A stretch of 35,400 nt of DNA from Clostridium sp. Lineage in GTDB: Bacteria > Bacillota > Clostridia > Acetivibrionales > Acetivibrionaceae. The notes under the pieces are model-generated. The model did not search any database. It was not told the DNA's origin and saw only the letters and a list, made by a program, of their open reading frames with translations. Of this stretch, positions 17,200-25,773 are shown piece by piece (position 1 is the first letter of the stretch; each line of letters starts with the position of its first letter). The position numbers and the translations under genes are program-made. Location of the stretch: NCBI GenBank assembly GCA_012517995.1, contig JAAYTS010000018.1, positions 1 to 35,400 on the forward strand, in the 5' to 3' direction.

Positions 17200-17228
17200 A
17201 TTATAGCACAAATAATGCCTGCATACAA
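17200..17228 (-). promoter_or_regulatory. Extended -10 promoter of T-box-pheST
   Basis: TTGTAT (17223-17228), 17 nt and a perfect TATAAT (17200-17205) preceded by TGC (extended -10) stand just upstream of the T-box leader on the minus strand. Confidence 0.75.
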
Positions 17229-17342
17229 GAGGTCAATTTTTAGCTAGGTATATATACTTCTTGATATAATTTACACAGATATTTTAATTATATGTATAAA
17301 ATATGTTTAATTCTTCCGATAATTATTTTGCTGCTCCCCCCC

Positions 17343-17371
17343 TTGTCTTTCACTTATACTTTAAATATAAT
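17343..17371 (+). promoter_or_regulatory. Sigma-A-type promoter of bglA
   Basis: TTGTCT (17343-17348), 17 nt and a perfect TATAAT (17366-17371) lie about 80 nt before the bglA start. No catabolite-response element is apparent. Confidence 0.6.
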
Positions 17372-17454
17372 GTGTGATAAGACAATTACAATGTATAATT
17401 AAGAACATTTTATAAAACTTTTTTTAAATTAAAATATTATAAGGATGTGAAAAA

Positions 17455-18795
17455 ATGTCTAAAATTACATTTCCAAAAGATTTTATATGGGGTAGTGCAA
17501 CATCGTCTTATCAAATTGAAGGTGCTTTTGACCAAGACGGAAAAGGCGAATCTATATGGGATCGCTTCTGCCATACACCTGGAACCATTATAAATGGTGA
17601 CACTGGTGACGTGGCTTGTGATCATTATCATAGATATAAAGAAGACATTGCCTTAATGAAGGAAATTGGACTTCAATCCTATAGATATTCTATTTCCTGG
17701 CCTAGAATTTTTCCTGAAGGGAAGGGACAGTACAATGAAAAAGGACTGGACTTTTATAAAAGGCTTACTTATGAACTGTTAGAAAATGACATTAAGCCTT
17801 CTATAACCCTTTACCACTGGGACCTCCCTCAAAAACTCCAGGATATAGGAGGATGGGCTAACAGGGATGTAACTGATTATTTTGTTGACTATGTCGGACT
17901 CTTATTCGAAAAATTAGGAGATATTGTCCCCTTTTGGGTTACTCAAAACGAACCTTGGATAGTTGCCTTTTTAGGTAACATGAGAGGAGTTCATGCCCCT
18001 GGAATTAAAAATTTAAAAACTACTTTAGAAGTGTTTCATAATCTTTTGCTATCACACGGGAAAGCTGTTAGTGCTTACAGACAACTTAACCTTCCAGGTA
18101 AAATTGGTATAGCACCAAACTTTGCAACAAAATATCCTGCATCAGATAAAATAGAAGATATAAAGGCTTGCGAATTAGCAGACGGGGTTTTAAATAAATG
18201 GTTTATACATCCTGTTTTTAAAGGTGAATATCCTCAGGATATAGTTAAGTTTTATTCAGATAGAGGAGTTGAATTTAATTATCTTCCAGAAGATATGAAA
18301 ATAATTGGTGCTGCTATAGACTTTTTGGCAATAAATTATTACTCATCAGAATTTGTAAAACACCATCCTGTTGATGGTTTTGTAGACATAAATAATGAAC
18401 TTTCCCAGTTTGAAAGAACTGAAATGGATTGGATTATATACCCAAAAGGCTTATATGACCTTCTTTTACGTCTTGACAATGACTGCAATAAAATAGATAT
18501 AATTATAAGTGAAAATGGTGCTGCCTTTGATGATAAAATAGATGAAAACGGCAATATTAACGATGTTGAAAGAATGGAGTATATTAAAGAACACTTAATT
18601 CATGCACATAAAGCTATTGAAAAAGGTGTAAATTTAAAAGGCTATTATTTGTGGTCTTTATTGGATAATTTTGAATGGAGTTATGGATATTCCAAAAGAT
18701 TTGGTATTATACATGTAGACCATAAAAGCCAGAAAAGAACAATAAAAAATAGTGGTTATCTATATAAGGACATCATAAAAAATAACGGCTTATAA
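17455..18795 (+). CDS. bglA: GH1 beta-glucosidase (cellobiase)
   Basis: This family 1 glycoside hydrolase cuts beta-linked glucose from the non-reducing end of cellobiose and short cellodextrins with retention of configuration. The acid/base is E166 in TQNEPW and the nucleophile is E353 in ISENG. The N-terminal FPKDFIWGSATSSYQIEGA signature and the C-terminal WSLLDNFEWSYGYSKRFG (substrate-binding E and W) are present. The length of 446 is standard. There is no signal peptide, so it acts in the cytoplasm on imported sugar. GGATGTG precedes the ATG. From memory the sequence is close to Clostridium thermocellum BglA. It stands alone with its own promoter; its glucose product would enter glycolysis through Pgi. 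Confidence 0.95.
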   Translation: MSKITFPKDFIWGSATSSYQIEGAFDQDGKGESIWDRFCHTPGTIINGDTGDVACDHYHRYKEDIALMKEIGLQSYRYSISWPRIFPEGKGQYNEKGLDFYKRLTYELLENDIKPSITLYHWDLPQKLQDIGGWANRDVTDYFVDYVGLLFEKLGDIVPFWVTQNEPWIVAFLGNMRGVHAPGIKNLKTTLEVFHNLLLSHGKAVSAYRQLNLPGKIGIAPNFATKYPASDKIEDIKACELADGVLNKWFIHPVFKGEYPQDIVKFYSDRGVEFNYLPEDMKIIGAAIDFLAINYYSSEFVKHHPVDGFVDINNELSQFERTEMDWIIYPKGLYDLLLRLDNDCNKIDIIISENGAAFDDKIDENGNINDVERMEYIKEHLIHAHKAIEKGVNLKGYYLWSLLDNFEWSYGYSKRFGIIHVDHKSQKRTIKNSGYLYKDIIKNNGL

Positions 18796-18860
18796 TAAAA
18801 TACTTTTTATAACTAGCCGTACAAAAATAGTAAATAAAATAAAATTTCCTTAACGCAACG

Positions 18861-18886
18861 GGTGGGGCAAAGTCTCCACCTTATTT
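18861..18886 (+). terminator. Probable terminator of bglA
   Basis: GGTGGGG pairs with CTCCACC around a CAAAGT loop (18861-18880), and TTATTT follows. The T-run is weak. Confidence 0.5.
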
Positions 18887-19079
18887 AATCAAGGAGCTTG
18901 AAACTATAAATTTTACTTATATTAATATATTCCAACTTCTTATTCCTTTTTATCTCTACCCATCCACCTTTACAATCACTTATCACTCCCCTTGTACCCA
19001 ATCTTAAAATTTTTGACCAAAGGGAAAGATACAAAACAACCCTTCTTCCCACATACTGTTTTAAATAATTATTATTCAT
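18885..19079 (-). CDS. Unknown 64-residue protein, small beta-barrel look
   Basis: I do not recognise this protein with confidence. It reads MNNNYLKQYVGRRVVLYLS, then LGTRGVISDCKGGWVEIKR and LEYINISKIYSFKLLD. The alternating beta pattern, with a G-V-I-S turn and a final strand, suggests a small SH3- or Sm-like barrel of the kind used in clostridial housekeeping proteins of unknown role. It has no membrane segment. The ribosome binding site is poor (AAGGGCGG about 11 nt before the ATG). It lies downstream of the YbjQ-family gene on the same strand, with a 125-nt AT-rich gap. Confidence 0.5.
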   Translation of the reverse strand: MNNNYLKQYVGRRVVLYLSLWSKILRLGTRGVISDCKGGWVEIKRNKKLEYINISKIYSFKLLD

Positions 19080-19204
19080 AATACAAACGACCGCCCTTCA
19101 TACTTTCTTAAAAATAATAATTTAAAAATTAAATAATAACATTGGCAGCAGTCAGCAATGTACCTTGTAGCTATTAATAATTATAACTATAGCTTTATTT
19201 TAAC

Positions 19205-19516
19205 TTATTTGAATTTAACAGCAGTTCCATACACTAAGATTTCTGCTGCTCCCTGCATTATACTGCATGTAGAATACCTAATATTAATAACTGCATCTGC
19301 TCCTAATTGTTCTGCCTCTTCAACCATTCTCTTTGTTGCTAGCGCTCTTGCATGGTTAACCATTTCAACATATGCCTTTAACTCACCCCCTACTATGTTT
19401 TTAAGTCCGCTCATAATATCTTTTCCCACATGCCTTGTCTGAATTGTAGATCCTTTAACAATACTTAAAACTTCAAATTCTTTTCCTGGTATAAAATCAG
19501 TATTTACTAAGATCAT
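19205..19516 (-). CDS. YbjQ/UPF0145-family protein
   Basis: The 103 residues match the YbjQ (UPF0145) heavy-metal-binding-domain family. That family forms pentameric rings of unproven function. Typical stretches are TRHVGKDIMSGLKNIVGGELKAY (residues 27-49), EMVNHARALATKRMVEEAEQLGADAVINIRYS (51-82) and EILVYGTAVKF at the end. Its start overlaps the last 20 nt of the upstream membrane protein gene, so the two are translationally coupled and probably act together. GGAGGAAG lies about 8 nt before the ATG. Confidence 0.88.
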   Translation of the reverse strand: MILVNTDFIPGKEFEVLSIVKGSTIQTRHVGKDIMSGLKNIVGGELKAYVEMVNHARALATKRMVEEAEQLGADAVINIRYSTCSIMQGAAEILVYGTAVKFK

Positions 19517-19715
19517 CTTTATCTTCCTCCTTTATTTCCAATAATCTTTCAACTAATACTCTAATAATAAACACTAGAATAGTAATGGCTATTATAGCTG
19601 TAATGATCCTTCCCGTAATTGGAAGTGTACTTTCTGCAACTATGGGCAAACTGAATAATAATACAAATGTAATCAAGAATATAGTTATTATTAAAGTCAC
19701 AATAATTTTTTTCAC
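19497..19715 (-). CDS. Small two-helix membrane protein coupled to YbjQ-family gene
   Basis: The 72-residue protein starts at a GTG with AGAGG 8 nt upstream. It has two membrane helices, about residues 3-27 (IIVTLIITIFLITFVLLFSLPIV) and 37-57 (IITAIIAITILVFIIRVLVE). A charged cytoplasmic-type tail (EIKEEDKDDLSKY) follows. I do not know its family. The 20-nt overlap with the YbjQ-family gene suggests that it anchors that protein to the membrane; this is inference. Confidence 0.75.
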   Translation of the reverse strand: MKKIIVTLIITIFLITFVLLFSLPIVAESTLPITGRIITAIIAITILVFIIRVLVERLLEIKEEDKDDLSKY

Positions 19716-19814
19716 TTATTTGACCTCTTCCTTTATTAATTTATTTCTTCATTTCCTTTATTAAGTTCTAGAAAGTATTGTTAAAAAATATAGTCAAATT
19801 ATTGTCTTAAGATA

Positions 19815-19843
19815 ATTATATCATGTATTTATTATAGAGTTAA
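19815..19843 (-). promoter_or_regulatory. Sigma-A-type promoter of the membrane protein/YbjQ unit
   Basis: On the minus strand TTAACT (19838-19843), 17 nt and TATAAT (19815-19820) lie about 100 nt before the GTG start. Confidence 0.5.
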
Positions 19844-19869
19844 TAGTAAATTTATATTTAGAAAAAATA

Positions 19870-22164
19870 TCATTTTAAATATTCTTTAAATTTCTCCTTA
19901 TCCATATTTAATATAAAATCCTTGTATGCGTTTTTTTCTAAAAGAGCATTTTTTAAGCTTTTTTCTACAAAAACAATATTTGTATTTTTTCCTTCTCCTC
20001 TTCCTTGAAATACAAATACTTTGCTATGGTCCTCACTTAAAATATAATTAATGATACCTTTTGCCCTAAGATATTTAAGGCTAGCTTTAATAACTCCTTC
20101 CTCAACACAAAGCTTTTTGGAAAAAACCTCAATGTATTCTCTGCCACCCTTGTTCTTTATAGTATATTTTATTATTCCTAGAAAATTCATTAAAAATCCT
20201 TTAAATGAATAATCCGGCGGCAGGGTAAAGTTGATAATTATATTTTCTGGATTAGCTAAAGCTACAACTTCTCTAAATATTGCTGTGTTTGCAGGAGGTG
20301 AAAGAAAAACAACATCTTTTTTAGGTTTTATATTAAATCTATCTACACTACCGTCTATGGGACATAGGGATTTTAACCCTTCATAAAAAATTTGTGCATC
20401 TTTGTATTTTAATAAAAGAGTATTTAAACCGGTCTTTCTCTCGTCAATAATATTTCCTTCAAAAAGTAGCTTTCTAACACCCGGACTTTCAACCATATGG
20501 CCTATTGTTAACTGAATATTATTACTGCCTCTATAGGTATTTATTCCCACTTTGTAGGTGATGTCAAAAACCTTTCCCTCTAAAGACTCATCTTCCCCAA
20601 ACCATTTTACAGCTGAAATTCTTATATTGTTTTCGTCTTCTACAACCATTATATGATGATTTTTTTCAGTCTTCCTATCACTTACAACTCTTATATTTGA
20701 AGAATAAAACTCAGGAGGAGAAAACCCCTCTCCGTAAGGTCCAGCACTTTGAAGCCTTGTAAGAAGTTCTTCTGATATCTCTTCAAAGAAAAGCTCTGCA
20801 TCCACATTTGCTATTATTGTATCTTTTATAAAGTACCTTTTTTCTGCTGCTATTTCAATTTCCCTAACAAAATCCTCAAGGTTTTCTTTTTTTAACGAAA
20901 GACCTGCTGCCTGTGAGTGACCGCCAAATTTTAAAAGCTTTCCGCTGCATTCTTTTATAAGCTCATATATATTTATTTCTTCTATTGATCTGGCTGAACC
21001 CACTATTGTACTTCCATCGTCTTTAATTGAAAGGAGTATTGCAGGTTTTTTATACAGCTCACAAATTCTCCCTGCTGCTATTCCTACTATTCCATGATGC
21101 CAAAACTCTCCATACAGCACCAAAACCGTCTTGTTTTTTTTCTGTGTCTCCACCATTTCTATAGCTTCATCAATTATTTTTTGTTGAATTCTTTTTCTTT
21201 CACTGTTAAGAATATCAATTTTTTCTGCCATTTCTTTAGCTAAATCCTTATTTTTACATAAAAGCAGCTCAACTGGCAATTTTGCCGTTTCCATTCTTCC
21301 TGCTGCATTTATTCTTGGTGCAATTTGAAATGCAATATCCTCTTCATTATCTATACTCCCGCTTTTGCTGGCTATTTCAAAAAGTTCACTAAGGCCAACC
21401 CTTTTTGTATTAATCAAAGCTGGCAGTGACTTTTTTAAAAGATATCTGTTTTCACCATTAAGGCTTACCACATCTGCAATTAGTGACATTGCCAAAAGGT
21501 CTAAGAACCTGTCCCCAATATATTCTTCTCCCTTTTCTTTTAAAACAGCTAAGCACAAAAAATATGCCATGGCACAGCCTGAAATATTTCTTGCCCTGTG
21601 CCCTTCTTCTAAAAGTTTGGGATTTAATATAACATATGCATCTGGAGTTTCATCAGGAATACTGTGGTGGTCAGTTAGTATTACATCCATTTTAAGCTCT
21701 TTTGCAAGATTTATCTCATTTACATTGGATATACCACAATCACAGGTTATTATAAGGGATACCCCTTTTTCATAAAGACTTTTAACAACTTCTTCATTCA
21801 TTCCATATCCTTCTGTAAACCGATCCGGAACATGATAAATTACAGACTCTGTATAGTTTTTAAGACATTCTACAAGGGTAACTGTACTTGTTACACCGTC
21901 CACATCATAGTCCCCATAGATACATATTAATTCTTTAGAATCTATTGCCTTCAAAATCCTTTTTACCGCCCTTTCCATACCTGGAAACTCACTTGGCAGG
22001 GTAGGCTTATAGTATTCATCATTTAGCATGATTTTAACGGTTTCAGGGTCTTTATATCCCCTGTTGTAAAATATCCTTGCAATAAGCTCATCCCCCCCAC
22101 AGGCTTCTATAAGCTCTATGGGAATTTTTACTCTTTCATTAAATATATTTATTCTTACATCCAC
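19870..22164 (-). CDS. recJ: Single-stranded-DNA-specific exonuclease RecJ
   Basis: RecJ degrades single-stranded DNA 5' to 3' in recombination and repair. The DHH phosphoesterase motifs are visible: IYGDYDVDG (82-90), ITCDCGISN (139-147), TDHHSIPD (164-171), then ARINAAGRMETAKLPV. The DHHA1 domain has GGHSQAAGLSL near residue 420, and OB-fold and C-terminal domains follow. The 764 residues are longer than the Gram-negative enzyme, as is usual in Firmicutes. The start is a GTG. Only 4 nt separate it from the nuclease gene, with the likely ribosome binding site (GAGGAG) inside that gene, so translation is coupled. It is the last gene of the helicase-nuclease-recJ run. Confidence 0.95.
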   Translation of the reverse strand: MDVRINIFNERVKIPIELIEACGGDELIARIFYNRGYKDPETVKIMLNDEYYKPTLPSEFPGMERAVKRILKAIDSKELICIYGDYDVDGVTSTVTLVECLKNYTESVIYHVPDRFTEGYGMNEEVVKSLYEKGVSLIITCDCGISNVNEINLAKELKMDVILTDHHSIPDETPDAYVILNPKLLEEGHRARNISGCAMAYFLCLAVLKEKGEEYIGDRFLDLLAMSLIADVVSLNGENRYLLKKSLPALINTKRVGLSELFEIASKSGSIDNEEDIAFQIAPRINAAGRMETAKLPVELLLCKNKDLAKEMAEKIDILNSERKRIQQKIIDEAIEMVETQKKNKTVLVLYGEFWHHGIVGIAAGRICELYKKPAILLSIKDDGSTIVGSARSIEEINIYELIKECSGKLLKFGGHSQAAGLSLKKENLEDFVREIEIAAEKRYFIKDTIIANVDAELFFEEISEELLTRLQSAGPYGEGFSPPEFYSSNIRVVSDRKTEKNHHIMVVEDENNIRISAVKWFGEDESLEGKVFDITYKVGINTYRGSNNIQLTIGHMVESPGVRKLLFEGNIIDERKTGLNTLLLKYKDAQIFYEGLKSLCPIDGSVDRFNIKPKKDVVFLSPPANTAIFREVVALANPENIIINFTLPPDYSFKGFLMNFLGIIKYTIKNKGGREYIEVFSKKLCVEEGVIKASLKYLRAKGIINYILSEDHSKVFVFQGRGEGKNTNIVFVEKSLKNALLEKNAYKDFILNMDKEKFKEYLK

Positions 22165-22168
22165 TTTT

Positions 22169-22999
22169 CTAAATCAGCTCCTCAATATCATCCCACTCTA
22201 ATTGGTCTAAAAAATCTTCATCTTCTTCCATTTTTTTATAGTCTATTTTCTCATTATTGCAAAACCAATTAAATTCACAGTATGTACAGCTTTTTTTGTA
22301 CAAAGTTTTATCAAAGTTTGAGTAATCGTACCCTAGTATCCTTTCAATTTTGTCCTTTAACTGTTTCTCAAAGTTTGAGTGCATTTCATCACTATATTTT
22401 ATTTCTGCCAACACTTTTTTAGGCTCAGGTCGCCAGTAATACATACTTATATTTTCACATGGTATTTCTTTTTCTGTTAAAAGCTTCATTCCTTCCTTTA
22501 GAACATAGAGATAAACCAGCGTTTGAAGGCTTCTTTTAAGCCTTATTCTCTGAAGATTTTCATCTTTTTTAGGGTTTTCTTTATCTTTAACATGTGTTTT
22601 CCAGTCCCAAATTTCAACATTGTTCCCATCTATAATAATCAAATCATAATTTGCCTCAAGCCTTAAAACTCCTTTAGACATTCTAAGCTTATACTCTGGA
22701 AGATACCTTTTTTTCTCCTCCTTTTTAAAATTTCTCATAAGAGAAGAAACCCACCTGTCTAGTTCTTCATATCCTTCCACATCCTCTGTAATCCCCGGGT
22801 CTATTCCTTGAAAATACCTATATGCCATAAGATGAAAGTTGTTTCCCATCTCAAGCCTTTTTCTAATTTCCTCTCCTAAATAATTGTCCCATTTTAAATT
22901 TTCCAAATACCTTTTTTTAAATTTTAAAGGGCATTTTTCAAATGTTGAAAGAGAATGCTGGGTAAACAAAAAATAATGTACAAATCTTAAATCCTTCAT
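22169..22999 (-). CDS. Fe-S PD-(D/E)XK nuclease (AddB/Cas4-like, stand-alone)
   Basis: This 276-residue protein is a RecB-type nuclease domain on its own. Active-site residues are H56, D119 (ANYDLIII) and D132-W-K134 (VEIWDWKT), with the Q159xxxY163 motif after them (SLQTLVYLY). Four cysteines are placed as in AddB and Cas4 Fe-S nucleases: C23 (FEKCPLKF) at the N-terminus and C238, C241, C247 (KSCTYCEFNWFC) at the C-terminus. They should hold a [4Fe-4S] cluster. Its ATG overlaps the helicase stop by 4 nt, and recJ follows after 4 nt. In AddB this domain is the C-terminal part of a helicase-like chain; here it is separate. The acidic tail (MEEDEDFLDQLEWDDIEEL) might be a docking segment. Confidence 0.88.
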   Translation of the reverse strand: MKDLRFVHYFLFTQHSLSTFEKCPLKFKKRYLENLKWDNYLGEEIRKRLEMGNNFHLMAYRYFQGIDPGITEDVEGYEELDRWVSSLMRNFKKEEKKRYLPEYKLRMSKGVLRLEANYDLIIIDGNNVEIWDWKTHVKDKENPKKDENLQRIRLKRSLQTLVYLYVLKEGMKLLTEKEIPCENISMYYWRPEPKKVLAEIKYSDEMHSNFEKQLKDKIERILGYDYSNFDKTLYKKSCTYCEFNWFCNNEKIDYKKMEEDEDFLDQLEWDDIEELI

Positions 23000-25236
23000 T
23001 CTTTACTTCCCTCCTCTTCAATATATTTTTTTAGTTCTAAAATATATTTTGAAGGAAGTGCTTCATTTTTTTTCCCTACATTGTATTGATGTGATGTCAA
23101 AAACAAATACTTTTTTGCCCGAGTAATACCCACATACAAAAGTCTTGCCCTTTCTGAAATTGCCTCAAGCTTTGACTTTAGTACCTGTTCTTTCCCATCC
23201 CCTTCATTTAAAACCTTTTCCATTTCTGATTTTAATATTGCCTGGGGATTTTTAAATTTCTCTTTTAAAAACCAGTGTTCACCTACAAATTTATCTTCTA
23301 ATGTAACAGGAAATTCCCAACTATTAATGCTTGTTAAAAAGACAATATCCCACTCAAGCCCCTTTGATTTATGGTAAGTTGCCAGGGTAATCTGTCCCGG
23401 CGTTGGTTCATAGCCTTTTAATTCCCATACCACCCCTGAAAAAAAGTTAAACCTATTTTTAGGACTTAAAAGTTCTAATGCAAGGTCACTAAGTTTCCAG
23501 TGAATATCCTGGTTCATAAGATATCTTACATCCCCTGCAACCTTTTGTGCTATTGCTCTCTCTTCTCTTTCAAACTTTAATTTTTCAGATATAAATAAAA
23601 TAAGCTTTTCTACAATAGCATTTGGAAATTCTAAAAATTCCCTCATTGTTTCCATATTCTTTGTAAAATCTGACCATATATCACTTTTTAAAAGTTCTTC
23701 TGGTATTTCTGAAATTTCAATCTCCCCTGCCACTGGATAAAGAAGCTTTTCCACAGGATAGTTTTTTAAAAAACTTTTAAGCAGTTTCTTTTGGTCATTT
23801 GTTTTTTCTTCCTCTTTATTCTCAACTTCTCCATTTTCTTCTTCATAGGAATCTGGTAAAAAGCACTCATCTAACATATAGAAAAGCTTTTCACCGCTTT
23901 CAGGCAAGGCAATAAAATCTATAACCCGTCCAAGTTTTCTAACTGTCTTGTTTTTTTCATTTGATGTATTTTCAAGATGCTCATAAGGTATTTTTTCATC
24001 ATCTAGCATGTTTAAAACCACTCTCATTCTCCAGCTACTGGGAACTAAAATTGCAATGGTCTTGTCTGGATGCTTTTTTAACATGTAAGAAGCTCTATTT
24101 ACAACTGCCCTGGCCTCATCTACCCAGGAATCAAATACAGCAGCCTTTATCCCATATTCGTCTATTTTAGGATTTGGCATATCATCTTTTTCATCAACTG
24201 GTTCTATGTACTGGGGAAGAAGGCTTTCCCGGCACTCTAAAACAGGATGGCTTTCTCTTACATACCTTACAAAATAGTTTGCCAAATCAATTATTTCTTT
24301 TGTATTTCTGCTGGATTGGGTAATCCTATATACAGTTGTGGAAGGGTCTTCACAAAAACTTTTAAAAAGAGTGAAATCACTGTTGCTAAAGCTGCCACAT
24401 ATAGCCTGATTACTATCCCCCACCCTTAAAAGATTGCCGTTTGCTATCATTTTTAATATTTCACTTTGAATGTAATTAGAATCCTGAGCTTCATCTTCAC
24501 ATACAAATGAATATGTTCTTTGGTATTTTTCTAAAAGATGTTCATCTTCTAGAAGCATTTTTCTTGCATTGTAAAGCATATCATCAAAATCTAAATATCC
24601 TCTTATTTTAAGCTGCCTGTCATAGATTTCATATATTTGACATGCCCAGTTTAGTATAGAGTCTTTATGAATGTTTTTACAAAGCTTTTTTGCATCCCCG
24701 GAAGTTATTCCACGCACTTTAAAATCACCTATGGCAGAAAGCATAATATTGCAAAGCCTGTCATGCCAATTTTTATAAATTTCCTGGGCTTTTCCTGCAG
24801 ATATATTATCTATATCTAAATACAATCTAAATTCTCTTTCATTATGCCTTTTCCATTCATCAATTGCATTTGAAATCAAATGTATTTTTTCAACACCGTC
24901 AATTACATCAAATTCCTCATTGGTAATGACAAGATCAGGTTTTTCTTTTATTATCTGAAGGCAAAGACCATGTATTGTGGATACAAAATAATCTTTTGTA
25001 CCTAGAATATCTCTTTTTTGAAGTTCTGATGCAATTCTTTGCTTAAAATTATTAACAGCACTATTCATATATGTAACAATAAGTATCTTTCCCGGTCTGT
25101 GTAAGCCCTTGCTTATCATTTCAACCGCCCACTGGGTAAGGGAATAAGTTTTCCCCCCTCCGGGGATGGCAGGTATTGCACAATATCCGCCCCGGTACTG
25201 CTCCACCAGCTCTTTTTGCCCTTTTCTAAGTCCCAT
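22996..25236 (-). CDS. UvrD/AddA-like superfamily 1 DNA helicase
   Basis: This is an SF1A helicase of 746 residues from the chosen start. Motif I is AIPGGGKTYSLTQ (residues 23-35), motif II CEDEAQDSN (246-254), and motif III GDSNQAICGSF (273-283). Motif V TYHKSKGLEWDIVFL and motif VI RLLYVGITRAKKYLFL lie near the end. All key ATPase residues are present. Unlike AddA it has no C-terminal nuclease domain; the separate nuclease gene overlaps its stop by 4 nt. The frame is open 17 codons further up, but a TATAAT box sits there and GGAGG lies 6 nt before the ATG at 25236 (an ATG at 25269 is the alternative). It is probably the motor of a split end-resection complex. Confidence 0.9.
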   Translation of the reverse strand: MGLRKGQKELVEQYRGGYCAIPAIPGGGKTYSLTQWAVEMISKGLHRPGKILIVTYMNSAVNNFKQRIASELQKRDILGTKDYFVSTIHGLCLQIIKEKPDLVITNEEFDVIDGVEKIHLISNAIDEWKRHNEREFRLYLDIDNISAGKAQEIYKNWHDRLCNIMLSAIGDFKVRGITSGDAKKLCKNIHKDSILNWACQIYEIYDRQLKIRGYLDFDDMLYNARKMLLEDEHLLEKYQRTYSFVCEDEAQDSNYIQSEILKMIANGNLLRVGDSNQAICGSFSNSDFTLFKSFCEDPSTTVYRITQSSRNTKEIIDLANYFVRYVRESHPVLECRESLLPQYIEPVDEKDDMPNPKIDEYGIKAAVFDSWVDEARAVVNRASYMLKKHPDKTIAILVPSSWRMRVVLNMLDDEKIPYEHLENTSNEKNKTVRKLGRVIDFIALPESGEKLFYMLDECFLPDSYEEENGEVENKEEEKTNDQKKLLKSFLKNYPVEKLLYPVAGEIEISEIPEELLKSDIWSDFTKNMETMREFLEFPNAIVEKLILFISEKLKFEREERAIAQKVAGDVRYLMNQDIHWKLSDLALELLSPKNRFNFFSGVVWELKGYEPTPGQITLATYHKSKGLEWDIVFLTSINSWEFPVTLEDKFVGEHWFLKEKFKNPQAILKSEMEKVLNEGDGKEQVLKSKLEAISERARLLYVGITRAKKYLFLTSHQYNVGKKNEALPSKYILELKKYIEEEGSKE

Positions 25237-25343
25237 AGTCCCCCTCCAAAGCCCTGTTTTAAAATACATGCATTCACCTGTATACATTATAACATGAAAA
25301 TAACATGAAATATTTTACAACATTCATGAAGTTTTTTAAAAAA

Positions 25344-25382
25344 TTTACAAATTATTAATATATTGTGTATAATATTTGTAAA
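25344..25382 (+). promoter_or_regulatory. Promoter enclosed by a 9-bp inverted repeat
   Basis: TTTACA (25344-25349), an 18-nt spacer and a perfect TATAAT (25368-25373) form a plus-strand promoter. TTTACAAAT (25344-25352) and ATTTGTAAA (25374-25382) are perfect inverted repeats enclosing it, so a weaker promoter could face the helicase gene. Downstream on the plus strand only very short frames exist (MKRWIFNATYF at 25481-25516, with AGAGG before it). The gap 25237-25507 contains nothing else I can support. Confidence 0.4.
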
Positions 25383-25507
25383 GCTACATTTATAAGAAAA
25401 ACAGTATTTAAAATTTCATAATTACTTTTAAGATGTTTTACCAATTTGATAATTTGCAGAAAAGGAAAAGAGGTCGTAAAAATGAAAAGGTGGATTTTTA
25501 ATGCAAC

Positions 25508-25699
25508 TTATTTTTGAAATATTATATTTAAAATTCCTACAACAATGCAAAGAACGCCACCTATATATGTTATTATTGCTTTAGATTTAGACGGTTCTTC
25601 AAATTTATAATTCTCCATCTTTTCAGAAGCCTTAGACAAAACTTTAGGAAGAAATATCATAACAAATCCAAATAGTATAAGTAAAATTCCCAATAACAC
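25508..25699 (-). CDS. Small two-helix membrane protein
   Basis: The 63-residue protein starts at a GTG with GAGGGTG 5 nt upstream. It has a hydrophobic helix at residues 1-20 (LLGILLILFGFVMIFLPKVL), a polar loop (SKASEKMENYKFEEPSKSK) and a second helix at 40-60 (AIITYIGGVLCIVVGILNII). I do not know its family. It lies 74 nt after the decayed-helicase gene on the same strand, inside the recombination cluster. Whether it has any link to DNA repair cannot be told from the sequence. Confidence 0.7.
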   Translation of the reverse strand: MLLGILLILFGFVMIFLPKVLSKASEKMENYKFEEPSKSKAIITYIGGVLCIVVGILNIIFQK

Positions 25700-25773
25700 T
25701 ATATCACCCTCTCTTTATCATCCTTAATTTTTTCATCATACGCTATTATAACATTATAACACTTCATTTAAAA

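Noticed and set aside
25501-25584. 27-residue plus-strand frame with an AGGTGG site
   Set aside because: It runs antisense through the small membrane protein gene, which has the better coding signs; the peptide shows no recognisable feature.
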